A stretch of DNA of 37,144 bases from an uncultured Roseburia sp. (GTDB lineage: Bacteria; Bacillota; Clostridia; Lachnospirales; Lachnospiraceae): the NCBI GenBank assembly GCA_947088675.1, contig CAMUHN010000031.1:1-37144 (forward strand), written 5' to 3'. This document shows positions 25,359 to 33,553 of the stretch, one piece after another; the stretch's first letter is position 1; the number at the start of each line of letters is the position of its first letter. A program made the translations under genes and the position numbers. Below the pieces are notes generated by a model, which was given only the letters and a program-made list of their open reading frames with translations, was not told where the DNA came from and did not search any database.

Positions 25359-26549
25359 ATGCTGAATGAAATTCAACTGGAGACATATATAGAGCCGCTG
25401 CTGGACTGGTTTTTTACACATGCGCGCATCCTGCCATGGCGCAGCGAACCGACGCCGTACCGTGTATGGGTGTCCGAGATTATGCTCCAGCAGACGCGCG
25501 TAGAAGCGGTTAAGCCGTATTTTGCCCGTTTTATCAAAGAGCTTCCCGATGTGAAAGCGCTTGCGGAATGCCCGGAGGAGAGACTTTTAAAACTGTGGGA
25601 GGGGCTTGGCTACTACAACAGGGTGCGCAATATGCAAATTGCAGCCAAAGAGATGATGGAACGTCATGGCGGCGTTCTGCCGGCGGATTACGACGCGCTT
25701 TTAAAATTAAAGGGCATCGGGCATTATACGGCGGGAGCAGTCGCTTCCATTGCATACGGCCTGCCGGCGCCGGCAGTCGATGGAAATGTGCTGCGCGTCC
25801 TGACGCGTGTCGCAGCCGATGACACTGATATTATGAAGCAGTCGTTTCGTCTGCGAGTGGAAAATATGCTTCGTGCGCTTTTGGAACAGATCACGGCTTC
25901 CGGTGAATTAAAAAAACGTATGCGGGAGAAATTGACAGCGAAAGAGGCCGGTTCGCCGGGCGCGGGACAGAAAGCGTGCGCGCTGCCGTTCGGGAATATG
26001 CCCGGAAGCATCAACCAGGCATGGATGGAACTGGGAGCGATTGTCTGTCTGCCAAACGGGGAACCATTGTGCGGGGAGTGCCCCTGGCAAAATGCCTGTA
26101 TGGCAAAGGCGAAAGACAAAACGGATGCATTTCCGGTAAAAAGCAAAGCCAAAGCAAGAAAGATTGAACAGAGAACCGTGTTTGTGATTCGGGAGGGGAG
26201 TAAAGTGGCGCTTTGCAGACGCCCAAAAAAGGGACTTCTGGCAGGAATGTATGAGCTTCCGAATACAGAGGGAAAGTTAAACGCCGATCAGGCGCTCGCC
26301 TGGATTAAGGAAAAAAATCTGGTTCCTCTTCATATAAAGCCGCTGTCTGAGGCAAAACATATCTTTTCGCATATCGAGTGGCACATGAGCGGTTTTGTTG
26401 TGCGCATTGAAGAGAAAGGGTTCTCGGGGGAGAACGGGGACGGCGCGAAAAATCTGCTCTTTGTGGAAGCAGAGGAGGCAAAGGAGCGTTACGCGGTTCC
26501 CTCTGCGTTTGCGGCTTATGCAAAATATTTTAAATATGATAATTTATGA
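25359..26549 (+). CDS. mutY: A/G-specific adenine glycosylase
   Basis: The 396-residue protein is MutY. It shows IMLQQTRVEAV with the catalytic Glu region, the helix-hairpin-helix LKGIGHYTAGAVASIAYG, and VDGNVLRVLTR with the catalytic Asp. A 4Fe-4S cluster motif follows, spaced C-x7-C-x2-C-x5-C (CLPNGEPLCGECPWQNAC). The C-terminal third is the Nudix-like domain that reads 8-oxoguanine, with LCRRPKKGLLAGMYELP. It removes adenine opposite 8-oxoG. An insertion of about 30 residues (about 190-215) sits between the catalytic and cluster regions. The ATG at 25359 follows GAGGG by five bases; a TTG at 25347 overlaps the AAAGGA. Confidence 0.96.
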   Translation: MLNEIQLETYIEPLLDWFFTHARILPWRSEPTPYRVWVSEIMLQQTRVEAVKPYFARFIKELPDVKALAECPEERLLKLWEGLGYYNRVRNMQIAAKEMMERHGGVLPADYDALLKLKGIGHYTAGAVASIAYGLPAPAVDGNVLRVLTRVAADDTDIMKQSFRLRVENMLRALLEQITASGELKKRMREKLTAKEAGSPGAGQKACALPFGNMPGSINQAWMELGAIVCLPNGEPLCGECPWQNACMAKAKDKTDAFPVKSKAKARKIEQRTVFVIREGSKVALCRRPKKGLLAGMYELPNTEGKLNADQALAWIKEKNLVPLHIKPLSEAKHIFSHIEWHMSGFVVRIEEKGFSGENGDGAKNLLFVEAEEAKERYAVPSAFAAYAKYFKYDNL

Positions 26550-26581
26550 AAAATTAAGTAGATAATCGAAAAAAAGAAGTG

Positions 26582-26587
26582 TATAAT
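26582..26587 (+). promoter_or_regulatory. possible -10 box of the glf operon
   Basis: A perfect TATAAT lies 40 bases before the glf ATG in a strongly AT-rich gap. The -35 position (26559-26564, TAGATA) is poor, so activity without an activator is doubtful. Confidence 0.35.
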
Positions 26588-26627
26588 AAAAAACAGGTAT
26601 TTCTTTACAAAAGGAAGGAGAATCGGC

Positions 26628-27779
26628 ATGTACGATTGCATCATAGTGGGTGCGGGCGTTGCAGGAGCAGTCTGTGCCAGGAAGCTTGCGGAGGAAAAGC
26701 GCAAAAAAGTGCTTGTGATCGAGCGTCGGGATCATATCGGCGGCAACTGTTATGACGAGCCGGATGAATTTGGCGTTCTGATTCACAATTACGGCCCGCA
26801 TATCTTTCACACCGGCATGGAAGAAGTGTTTGCATTTTTCTCTCGCTTTACGGAATGGTATCTGTTTGGGCATGAGGTTGTTGCAAAAGTAAACGACAGC
26901 CTGATTCCTGTTCCGTTTAACTTAAATACGCTTCATATGGTATACGAAAAAGAGAAAGCAGATCGACTTGAAAAAAAGCTGATCGAAACGTATGGGGAGG
27001 GCAGCAGGGTTCCGATTATGAAGCTGCGCGAAAGCGAGGATAACGATATTCGCGAGATCGCCCGGTATGTCTATGAAAATGTGTTTTTGCGGTATACAAT
27101 GAAGCAGTGGGGACAAAAACCGGAGGAGATCAGTCCGGAAGTGACAGGGCGCGTTCCCGTGATTATTTCCCGTGATAACCGCTATTTCGCAGATAAATAC
27201 CAGGGAGTTCCAAAAAACGGATTTACGCCGATGTTTGCGCGTATGCTGGACCACGAGAATATTACGGTCTGTCTGCATACGGACTGTAAGGATCTGCTTA
27301 CGATGGAGGAGGGAGAAGAGCTTCGTATCTTATATAAGGGCGAGCCATATCATGGCGATGTGATTTACACCGGGGCGCTGGATGAGTTGTTTGACTGCAG
27401 ATACGGCAGGCTTCCGTATCGCTCTTTGGATTTTCAGTTTGAACACTATGATAAGGATTCCTACCAGGGACACAGTGTCGTAAATTATACGGTCAGTGAA
27501 GAATTTACACGGATTACGGAATTTAAATTTCTGACAGGTCAGAAAGATGCGCAGGGTACGACGATCGTGAAAGAATATCCGTTTTCCTATACCGGGGCGG
27601 CGGGAGAGATTCCGTATTATGCGATTTTAGACAAAGAGAATGAGGCGCTGTATCAGAAATATAAGGCGCTTGTTTCGGGAAATCATAAATTTCATCTGCT
27701 TGGGCGCCTTGCGGAATACAAATACTATAATATTGATATTATGGCGAAGAAAGCGCTGGAACTGGCGGAACAGATCTAA
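26628..27779 (+). CDS. glf: UDP-galactopyranose mutase
   Basis: The 383-residue flavoenzyme begins with the FAD-binding motif IIVGAGVAGAVCARKLAEE, followed by VIERRDHIGGNCYDE and IHNYGPHIFHT, all hallmarks of Glf. Conserved substrate-site parts are VPFNLNTLH, LRYTMKQWGQKP-type, RVPVIISRDNRYF and the C-terminal GRLAEYKYYNID. It converts UDP-galactopyranose to UDP-galactofuranose in the cytoplasm, so the organism very likely makes a galactofuranose-containing surface glycan. AAGGAAGGAG precedes the ATG. A GT2 gene follows after 22 bases and probably uses or processes the same glycan. Confidence 0.97.
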   Translation: MYDCIIVGAGVAGAVCARKLAEEKRKKVLVIERRDHIGGNCYDEPDEFGVLIHNYGPHIFHTGMEEVFAFFSRFTEWYLFGHEVVAKVNDSLIPVPFNLNTLHMVYEKEKADRLEKKLIETYGEGSRVPIMKLRESEDNDIREIARYVYENVFLRYTMKQWGQKPEEISPEVTGRVPVIISRDNRYFADKYQGVPKNGFTPMFARMLDHENITVCLHTDCKDLLTMEEGEELRILYKGEPYHGDVIYTGALDELFDCRYGRLPYRSLDFQFEHYDKDSYQGHSVVNYTVSEEFTRITEFKFLTGQKDAQGTTIVKEYPFSYTGAAGEIPYYAILDKENEALYQKYKALVSGNHKFHLLGRLAEYKYYNIDIMAKKALELAEQI

Positions 27780-27801
27780 AACAGCAGGAAATGAGGATTT
27801 T

Positions 27802-28815
27802 ATGAAATTACTGACAATTGCAATACCATGTTACAATTCACAGGATTACCTGGAAAAATGTGTTGAGTCGCTTTTGCCGGGAAAAGAAGAAGTCGAGATT
27901 CTGATTGTGGATGACGGCTCTAAGGATTCTACTCCCGAAATTGCCGACTCGTACGAGAAGCGCTATCCCACGATTGTGCGGGCGATCCATCAGGAGAATG
28001 GCGGCCACGGGGAGGCGGTCAATACAGGAATTAAAAATGCGGGCGGACTGTTTTTTAAAGTGGTGGACAGCGACGACTGGGTTGACCCCGACGCCTATCT
28101 TAAGATTTTGGATAAACTGCGGGAGCTTGCTGGCGGGGAGCAGGTGCTTGACCTTATGATCTCCAATTATGTCTACGAGAAAGAGGGAGCAAAAAGGAAA
28201 AAAGTGATGCACTATTCTTCTCTGCCGAAGAATAAAATGTTTACCTGGTCTGATGCGGGACATTTTCGCAAAGGGCAGTATATCCTGATGCATTCTGTTA
28301 TTTATCGCACAAAGCTGCTGACAGAATGCGGGCTTGTGCTTCCGAAGCATACGTTTTATGTGGATAATATCTACGTGTACAAACCGCTGCCAAGTGTGCG
28401 CAATATGTACTACATGGATGTGGATTTTTACCGGTATTATATTGGACGCGAAGACCAGTCTGTCAATGAGAGCGTTATGATCGGACGAATTGACCAGCAG
28501 ATTCGTGTCAATAAGATTATGATAGACGAATTTGATCTCTGGAAAATTCAAAACAGAAAGCTCAGGCGTTATATGTTTAATTATCTGGAGATTATCACGG
28601 TTATTTCAACAATCATGCTGATACGTTCCGGCACGAGTGAGAATCTGGAAAAGAAGCGTGAATTGTGGAAATATATCAAAGAAAAAGATATACGTCTGTT
28701 TCACCATCTGCGCGCCGGTATCATGGGCAATACCATGAATCTGCCGGGCCGGGGCGGCAGAAAGATTTCGGTCGCCGCCTATAAAATTTCACAGAAGATC
28801 GTAGGGTTTAACTGA
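27802..28815 (+). CDS. GT2 glycosyltransferase in the glf operon
   Basis: The 337-residue protein has a GT-A domain: LLTIAIPCYNSQDYLEKCVESL, ILIVDDGSKDSTPEIA, NGGHGEAVNTGIKNA and the DxD region KVVDSDDWVDPDAYL. A C-terminal part with VDNIYVYKPLP and YYIGREDQSVNE is typical of LPS/wall-type GT2 enzymes. It may transfer galactofuranose or the sugar next to it; this rests on the glf neighbour. The start at 27802 (GAGGA five bases upstream) replaces a longer open frame that would run 54 codons into glf. Its stop overlaps the next start by one base. Confidence 0.92.
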   Translation: MKLLTIAIPCYNSQDYLEKCVESLLPGKEEVEILIVDDGSKDSTPEIADSYEKRYPTIVRAIHQENGGHGEAVNTGIKNAGGLFFKVVDSDDWVDPDAYLKILDKLRELAGGEQVLDLMISNYVYEKEGAKRKKVMHYSSLPKNKMFTWSDAGHFRKGQYILMHSVIYRTKLLTECGLVLPKHTFYVDNIYVYKPLPSVRNMYYMDVDFYRYYIGREDQSVNESVMIGRIDQQIRVNKIMIDEFDLWKIQNRKLRRYMFNYLEIITVISTIMLIRSGTSENLEKKRELWKYIKEKDIRLFHHLRAGIMGNTMNLPGRGGRKISVAAYKISQKIVGFN

Positions 28816-29279
28816 TGAGAAGAGAAAAAGCAATGGGATTATTTGAACAGGGATATAATTGTGCGCAGTCGGTTGTTTTAGCATTTGCCGATCTGTATGA
28901 ACTGGACGAGAAAACGGCGGCCGAAGTCAGTTCTTCGTTTGGCGGCGGAATGGGGCGGCTTCGTGAAGTTTGCGGTTCTGTCAGCGGTATGTTTCTTGTA
29001 GCAGGCCTGTTGTACGGATATTCCAGGCCGGGCGCCAGAGAAGAGAAAGCGCAGCACTATGCAAGGATACAGGAACTGGCGAAAAAATTTGAGGAAAAAA
29101 ACGGGTCGATTGTCTGCCGGACACTGCTTGGATTGTCGGTGCAGCGCGAATCTCCGATTCCTTCGGAGCGCACGGCGGAATATTATAAGAAAAGGCCGTG
29201 CAAGCAGCTGATTGGAGATGCGGCGGAAATTCTGGAAGCGTATATCAATGCGCATCCCCCGGGAGAAAACGAAAAGTAA
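28815..29279 (+). CDS. C_GCAxxG_C_C family redox-type protein
   Basis: The 154-residue protein carries the family's widely spaced cysteines: Cys16 (GYNCAQSVVLAF), Cys53 in REVCGSVSGMF after SFGGGMGR, Cys101 (IVCRTLLG) and Cys129 (RPCKQLIGDAAEIL). Members are small and cytoplasmic, and are thought to bind a metal cluster or take part in redox chemistry; the biochemical role is unsettled. The start overlaps the GT2 stop as TGATG, so it is translationally coupled to a glycosyltransferase in a galactofuranose module, an unexpected partner. A link to the FADH2-dependent Glf reaction is speculation. Confidence 0.88.
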   Translation: MRREKAMGLFEQGYNCAQSVVLAFADLYELDEKTAAEVSSSFGGGMGRLREVCGSVSGMFLVAGLLYGYSRPGAREEKAQHYARIQELAKKFEEKNGSIVCRTLLGLSVQRESPIPSERTAEYYKKRPCKQLIGDAAEILEAYINAHPPGENEK

Positions 29280-29303
29280 GACAGGATTGCCGATACGGCA
29301 GAA

Positions 29304-30365
29304 ATGGAGAGTATGATACGAGTTATGGAAGAACAGGAAAATATGACAAAAAATGAGCAAAATGCGTCATCCGTTTCACTGGATAAGGAAACGGAAAGAA
29401 ACGGGAGCGCGGCAGCGCAGACACGGACAGCCGCTCCTGGAAACAATACAGGAAGTGGGAACGGCTACGGAAATACAGCCGGCAGTTATGGGAATCAATA
29501 CGGGAACGCAGGCGCCTTTGGAGGCGGTGCAGCCGGCAATGGAAACAGTTACGGAAATGCCGGGAACGGAGCCGGCAGCGGAAACAGTTACGGGAACAAC
29601 GATGCAAACAGTTATGGAACCGGCGGAGGAAATTATGGAGCCGGCAATGGAAACAGTTACGGAAATGCCGGGAACGGAACCAACAATGGAAATATGGGCG
29701 GCTATGGAGCAGGAGTGCCGGGCTACGGGAACGCAGGCGGCTACGGAAACGGGACCAACAATGGAAATGGTTACGGAAATACTGCCGGCAGCTATGGAAA
29801 TAATTACGGGAACAGCTACGGAAATGCCGGGAACGGAACCGACAATGGAAATATGGGCGGCTATGGAGCAGGAGTGCCGGGCTATGGAAACGCAGGCGGC
29901 TACGGGAACGGCGGGTATGGGGCTGGCTGCGGAAACGGGCAGAACGGGCAGACATACGGCAGCCAGCAGTATTCTTATCAGTCGCAGAAACAAAAAGACA
30001 ATAATCAGGGATTCGGTATTGCATCTCTTGTACTTGGGATTGTATCCCTGCTGCTGTTCTGTACCTGTATGAACTGGATTACCGCGATACTTGCAGTTGT
30101 CTTCGGGGTGATTCAACTGACAAAGAGCAGGGAAAAGGCGCTGGCCATTACCGGTATTGTCACGGCAGGCGTATCTATCGTATTCAGTATTATTTTTTAT
30201 TTTATTATCGGTTTCAGTTCCTATGACAGTACTTATAATAACTACAAAAATTTCCCATATGACTACTATAATTATTACAACCAGTACGATTACGATACGC
30301 CCGAGGATGGCGGGGTAAAGCATCTGGAGGCATGTCTGCCGAAAGAGGAGAGATCTCTTTTATGA
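29304..30365 (+). CDS. Gly/Asn/Tyr-repeat protein with DUF4190-like membrane domain
   Basis: The 353-residue product has a short acidic, Asn-rich start, about 190 residues of Gly, Asn, Tyr and Ala repeats (units such as GNSYGNAGNG and MGGYGAGVPGYGNAGG) and then a DUF4190-like domain of two to three helices (GFGIASLVLGIVSLLLF and ITGIVTAGVSIVFSIIF). A Tyr/Asn/Asp-rich tail with NYYNQYDYD closes it. Such proteins are common in Clostridia but of unknown role; the repeats should be cytoplasmic if the helices are as in other DUF4190 proteins. The start is unsure: ATGs at 29304, 29313, 29325 and 29343 share the frame and none has a strong binding site. Its end overlaps the convergent AraC gene by six bases. 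Confidence 0.8.
   Translation: MESMIRVMEEQENMTKNEQNASSVSLDKETERNGSAAAQTRTAAPGNNTGSGNGYGNTAGSYGNQYGNAGAFGGGAAGNGNSYGNAGNGAGSGNSYGNNDANSYGTGGGNYGAGNGNSYGNAGNGTNNGNMGGYGAGVPGYGNAGGYGNGTNNGNGYGNTAGSYGNNYGNSYGNAGNGTDNGNMGGYGAGVPGYGNAGGYGNGGYGAGCGNGQNGQTYGSQQYSYQSQKQKDNNQGFGIASLVLGIVSLLLFCTCMNWITAILAVVFGVIQLTKSREKALAITGIVTAGVSIVFSIIFYFIIGFSSYDSTYNNYKNFPYDYYNYYNQYDYDTPEDGGVKHLEACLPKEERSLL
29661..29909 (+). repeat. intragenic repeat, two copies about 90 bp long spaced 159 bp
   Basis: A block starting GGAAATGCCGGGAACGGAAC at 29661 recurs at 29820 with only about three or four base changes over about 90 bp. The 159-bp spacing is 53 codons, so the frame is kept. Shorter, more diverged units fill the rest of 29440-29960. 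This points to recent internal duplication by slippage or unequal exchange. Confidence 0.8.
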
Positions 30366-31205
30366 TTTGTGCGTATTTCTCCATTCGCGCGGGGAGACGC
30401 CGTAGATTGTTTTAAATGCGCGCGAAAAATGAAGCTGATTTTCATATCCGACCGCAGAACCTATTTCTGCGACGGAGAGGGAGGTCAGCTTTAATAATTC
30501 GGCTGCCTTGACCATTCTGTAGTTCATTAAAAATTCCTGCGGCGCGCGTCCGACGGAACGCTTAAAAATTTTTCCGAAATAGCTGCGGTTGATTCCGCAG
30601 ACTTCTGCAATATCTTCGATTGTAATATTATTCTGAAAATTCTGTTCGATATAGTTGATCGCTTCTTTGATATAATAATCGCTCATTTTACTGCTCGGCA
30701 CAAGTTTGACTGATTTGGACGAGCGGATCAGAAAATCAAAAAACAGGTACAGATGCCCGATCTGGTGGAACGGCGGTTCGTCTGCGTGATGTACAATGTA
30801 GAGCATCTCCTGTATCATCTGTTCGCGAAAATCTTTGTCTGTCGCTTTGTAGACCGGCGAGTCTAAAGAGAGGTCTGTTAAACTGAGAGCTTCTTTTACA
30901 CGGAGTCCGTCAAACTCAATCCAGATATATTCCCAGGGAAGACTTTTGTCGGCAAAATAGGTTGTGATCTGTCCGGGGAAGATCAGAAAGCCCTGCCTGC
31001 TTTTGACAGAATAAGTGATCGTTTCTCCTCTGGCGTTATCCGCCATCAGAGTTCCGGTACCTGATATCACATAGTGGAACAGGTAATGATTTCTGGCGAT
31101 CGGACCGAAAGAGTGTCCGGGCGTGCATTGCTCATAACCGTGCTGATACATGCAAAGATCAATAAAATTTTCATTCGGGAAGATATGGAAAAAAGTATTT
31201 GCCAT
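30360..31205 (-). CDS. AraC-family regulator of the alpha-galactoside operon (MsmR/RafR type)
   Basis: The 281-residue protein has an N-terminal cupin-like sensor (PGHSFGPIARNHYLFHYVISG, GFLIFPGQITTYFAD) and a C-terminal AraC DNA-binding domain. The two helix-turn-helix units are ITIEDIAEVCGINRSYFGKI and SVAEIGSAVGYENQLHFSRA, ending in GVSPREWR. This matches MsmR/RafR-type activators that sit beside raffinose/multiple-sugar ABC operons. The ATG at 31205 follows AAAGGAGG by five bases; a longer frame to 31316 would run through the promoter. It diverges from the transport operon and very likely activates it through the repeats at 31226-31332. The 3' end overlaps the preceding convergent gene by six bases. 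Confidence 0.93.
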   Translation of the reverse strand: MANTFFHIFPNENFIDLCMYQHGYEQCTPGHSFGPIARNHYLFHYVISGTGTLMADNARGETITYSVKSRQGFLIFPGQITTYFADKSLPWEYIWIEFDGLRVKEALSLTDLSLDSPVYKATDKDFREQMIQEMLYIVHHADEPPFHQIGHLYLFFDFLIRSSKSVKLVPSSKMSDYYIKEAINYIEQNFQNNITIEDIAEVCGINRSYFGKIFKRSVGRAPQEFLMNYRMVKAAELLKLTSLSVAEIGSAVGYENQLHFSRAFKTIYGVSPREWRNTHKS

Positions 31206-31225
31206 AACGCCTCCTTTTCCTGTAA

Positions 31226-31332
31226 TATACCAAAATGCGTCCTCATACAATAGTATAACACAAAATAACGTATTTTGGTATAAAAAATGAAAAAACATGG
31301 TATTTATTGATAGCATATTGGTATGTTACAAT
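31226..31332. promoter_or_regulatory. divergent promoter with TTGGTAT-type operator repeats
   Basis: Three direct copies of (T/A)TGGTAT lie at 31275-31281, 31297-31303 and 31318-31324, spaced 22 and 21 bases, that is two helical turns, as AraC-type proteins need. A fourth copy, inverted, lies at 31227-31233. The arms 31226-31240 and 31268-31282 match at 14 of 15 bases as inverted repeats. The last direct repeat lies just before a -10-like TACAAT (31327-31332) with a poor -35. On the minus strand TATACT (31257-31252) is a plausible -10 for the regulator gene, so it is probably autoregulated. Confidence 0.65.
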
Positions 31333-31382
31333 GTGTCTATCAAAAAACAGAGACAAAATAAGGACAGAGAGGAGAGAGGGTT

Positions 31383-32681
31383 ATGTCAGAAAGAAAGACG
31401 GCGAAAAAGTTGGCGCTGCTGTTAATCGGCGGGATTGGAGCGGTCAGCCTGACAGGATGCGGACAGGAAAATACCGACGGCAGGATAGAAGTGGAGCTGG
31501 TATCCTATAAGCCGGAAGCGGTAGACGCGTTCGAGGAGATTGCAGCGGCGTTTAATGAGACGCATGATAAGATCAGGCTTAAAGTGGATTCGCCGAACGA
31601 AGCAATGACCATTTTGAAAACGAGGTTTATCCGGGAGGATTATCCCGATATTGTGGCGATCGGAGGGGATATCAATTATTCCAATTTTCTGGATGCCGAT
31701 TTGTTTTTGGATATCTCGGATCTCGCGGAAGTCGGAATGGTAAAACAGGCGTATCTTGATATGGAAAAAGAGCTGGAGCTTGTTCCAAAAGAAGGCGTTT
31801 ATGCGCTGCCTTATGCAGCCAATGCGGCCGGAATACTCTATAACAGGGAGATGTTTGAGGAACACGGCTGGGAAGTTCCGGATACCTGGGATGAATTTAC
31901 ACAGCTGTGCGCGCAGATTGAATCAGAAGGCATTTTACCGGTATATTTTGGATTTAAGGATACCTGGACCTGTCTGGCGCCCTGGAACGCGCTTGCAGTC
32001 GGGCTGGCCGACTCGGATACCTGCAATCAGGTAAATCTGGGAGAGACAACGTTTCAGGAAGCATACCGTGAGACGGCAGAAAAGATCCGGCAGCTTTTGG
32101 ATTATGCGGAACCGAACCCATATGCATACAGTTATAATGATGCCTGTACCGCCTTTGCAAGAGGCCAGGCGGCGATGTATCCAATCGGAAGCTATGCAAT
32201 TCCGCAGATCAAATCGGTAAATCCTGATATGCAGATAGACTCGTTTGCATTTCCGGCAAATCAGGCGAAAGAAGATAATGTGTTAAATTCCGGCATTGAC
32301 CTTCATTTCAGCGTTCTGAAAAACACGGAGAAAAAAGATGCTGTCTACGAGGTTTTGCGTTTTTTGTATCAGGATGAAACAGTGCAGATTTACTTAGACC
32401 ACCAGGGCGGTATTGCCTGCAAAGAAGGGGAGTTTGAGATTCCTGCGGAATTAGAGGGGATGCGGGAATATATCGAGAGCGGAAGAATGGCTGATTTCCA
32501 GGATCACCATTATCCGAGCGAGATGAGCGTCGATGCGATGATCCAGACATTTTTGCTCGACCAGGGTGAAGATTCGGTTGACACGTTTTTGATGCGATTT
32601 GATAAGGACTGGAAACGCTATAACAGGGATCTGATCCGAAAAGTGCAGCAGTATCAGAAAGAAATGGAGGGAACCAGATGA
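31383..32681 (+). CDS. ABC transporter sugar-binding lipoprotein (family 1)
   Basis: The 432-residue protein has a lipoprotein signal: a basic start (SERKTAKK), a hydrophobic stretch and lipobox LTGC (Cys26), after which a lipid-modified mature protein begins. The body is a family 1 extracellular solute-binding protein (MsmE/RafE-like) with an AFEEIAAAFNETH start, YPDIVAIGGD, YALPYAANAAGILYN and the later FARGQAAMYPIGSYA segment that closes the sugar cleft. It captures the oligosaccharide outside the cell and passes it to the two permeases encoded next. It is the first gene of the operon, with GAGAGGAGAG before the ATG; its stop overlaps the next start by four bases. Confidence 0.94.
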   Translation: MSERKTAKKLALLLIGGIGAVSLTGCGQENTDGRIEVELVSYKPEAVDAFEEIAAAFNETHDKIRLKVDSPNEAMTILKTRFIREDYPDIVAIGGDINYSNFLDADLFLDISDLAEVGMVKQAYLDMEKELELVPKEGVYALPYAANAAGILYNREMFEEHGWEVPDTWDEFTQLCAQIESEGILPVYFGFKDTWTCLAPWNALAVGLADSDTCNQVNLGETTFQEAYRETAEKIRQLLDYAEPNPYAYSYNDACTAFARGQAAMYPIGSYAIPQIKSVNPDMQIDSFAFPANQAKEDNVLNSGIDLHFSVLKNTEKKDAVYEVLRFLYQDETVQIYLDHQGGIACKEGEFEIPAELEGMREYIESGRMADFQDHHYPSEMSVDAMIQTFLLDQGEDSVDTFLMRFDKDWKRYNRDLIRKVQQYQKEMEGTR

Positions 32682-33553
32682 AACATAAAATGTCAAACCG
32701 CGATAAAACATTTTGGGCAGTGATCGTTCCGGTACTGGTTTTATTTTTTGCATTTAACACACTGCCGATGATCAAAGGTGTGATCTACAGTTTTACGAAT
32801 TACAGGGGGTATGGCAGCTATGATTTTGTCGGACTGCGGAATTACCTTGATTTGTTTACCGATGCAAGGGTCGGAAAAAGTTATCTGTTTACATTCAAAT
32901 ATGCGATTACAGGAACCGTGTTGGTCAATGTGTTAAGTCTTGTGATGGCGCTTGGGTTAAACAGCAGGATCCGGTTTAAAAGCGCGCTGCGCGGGATTTA
33001 TTTTGTGCCGAATATTTTGGGCGGTCTTGTCATAGGCTATATATTCAGCTTTATTTTTACTTATATTCTCCCGGCAGTCGGTACGACGTTTCATATCGGT
33101 TTTCTGGAGAACAGTATTCTGGCAAGCGAGACATATGCATGGGTCGGCGTGCTGATTGTAGGCGTATGGCAGGCAGTTGCAATGAATACGATTATCTACA
33201 TCTCCGGACTGCAGACTGTTCCGCAGGAAGTATACGAGGCAAGTATGCTGGACGGAGCCAGCAAATGGAAAGAATTCTGGAGCATTACATTTCCGCTTGT
33301 GCTGCCGTTTGTCACGATCAACCTGGTACTTAGCACGAAAAACTTTCTGATGGTATTTGACCAGATTATGTCTCTGACAAAAGGAGGGCCTGCACAGAGC
33401 ACGGAATCCATTTCCTATCTGATCTACCGAAACGGTATGGACGGCGGACAGTTCGGGTTCCAGAGTGCAAATGCAGTCATCTTCTTCCTTGTGATTGTTT
33501 TGATTTCAGTCGGACAGATGACGATTATGAATAAGAAGGAGGAGCAGTTATGA
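32678..33553 (+). CDS. ABC transporter sugar permease (MsmF/UgpA-type)
   Basis: The 291-residue membrane protein has six predicted helices. Its EAA loop, QEVYEASMLDGASKWKEFWS, is followed by ITFPLVLPF and carries the family's EA...DGAS...F contact to the ATPase. It is a MalF/UgpA-type half of the oligosaccharide channel. The ATG overlaps the binding-protein stop by four bases, and its own stop overlaps the next permease in the same way, so the three transporter parts are translationally coupled. Confidence 0.94.
   Translation: MKHKMSNRDKTFWAVIVPVLVLFFAFNTLPMIKGVIYSFTNYRGYGSYDFVGLRNYLDLFTDARVGKSYLFTFKYAITGTVLVNVLSLVMALGLNSRIRFKSALRGIYFVPNILGGLVIGYIFSFIFTYILPAVGTTFHIGFLENSILASETYAWVGVLIVGVWQAVAMNTIIYISGLQTVPQEVYEASMLDGASKWKEFWSITFPLVLPFVTINLVLSTKNFLMVFDQIMSLTKGGPAQSTESISYLIYRNGMDGGQFGFQSANAVIFFLVIVLISVGQMTIMNKKEEQL

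Noticed and set aside
27640-27801. N-terminal 54-codon extension of the GT2 frame into glf
   Set aside because: The extension reads Arg/Ile-rich out-of-frame glf sequence; the GT-A fold starts exactly at the ATG at 27802, which has its own binding site.
29440-29960. Repeated units considered as a CRISPR array
   Set aside because: Units are imperfect, contiguous and in frame within a coding sequence, with no unique spacers and no cas genes nearby.
29323-30323. Long alternative frames on both strands across the Gly/Asn/Tyr repeat (up to 315 residues)
   Set aside because: Repetitive codons keep several frames open by chance. Only the 29304 frame leads into a recognisable membrane domain.
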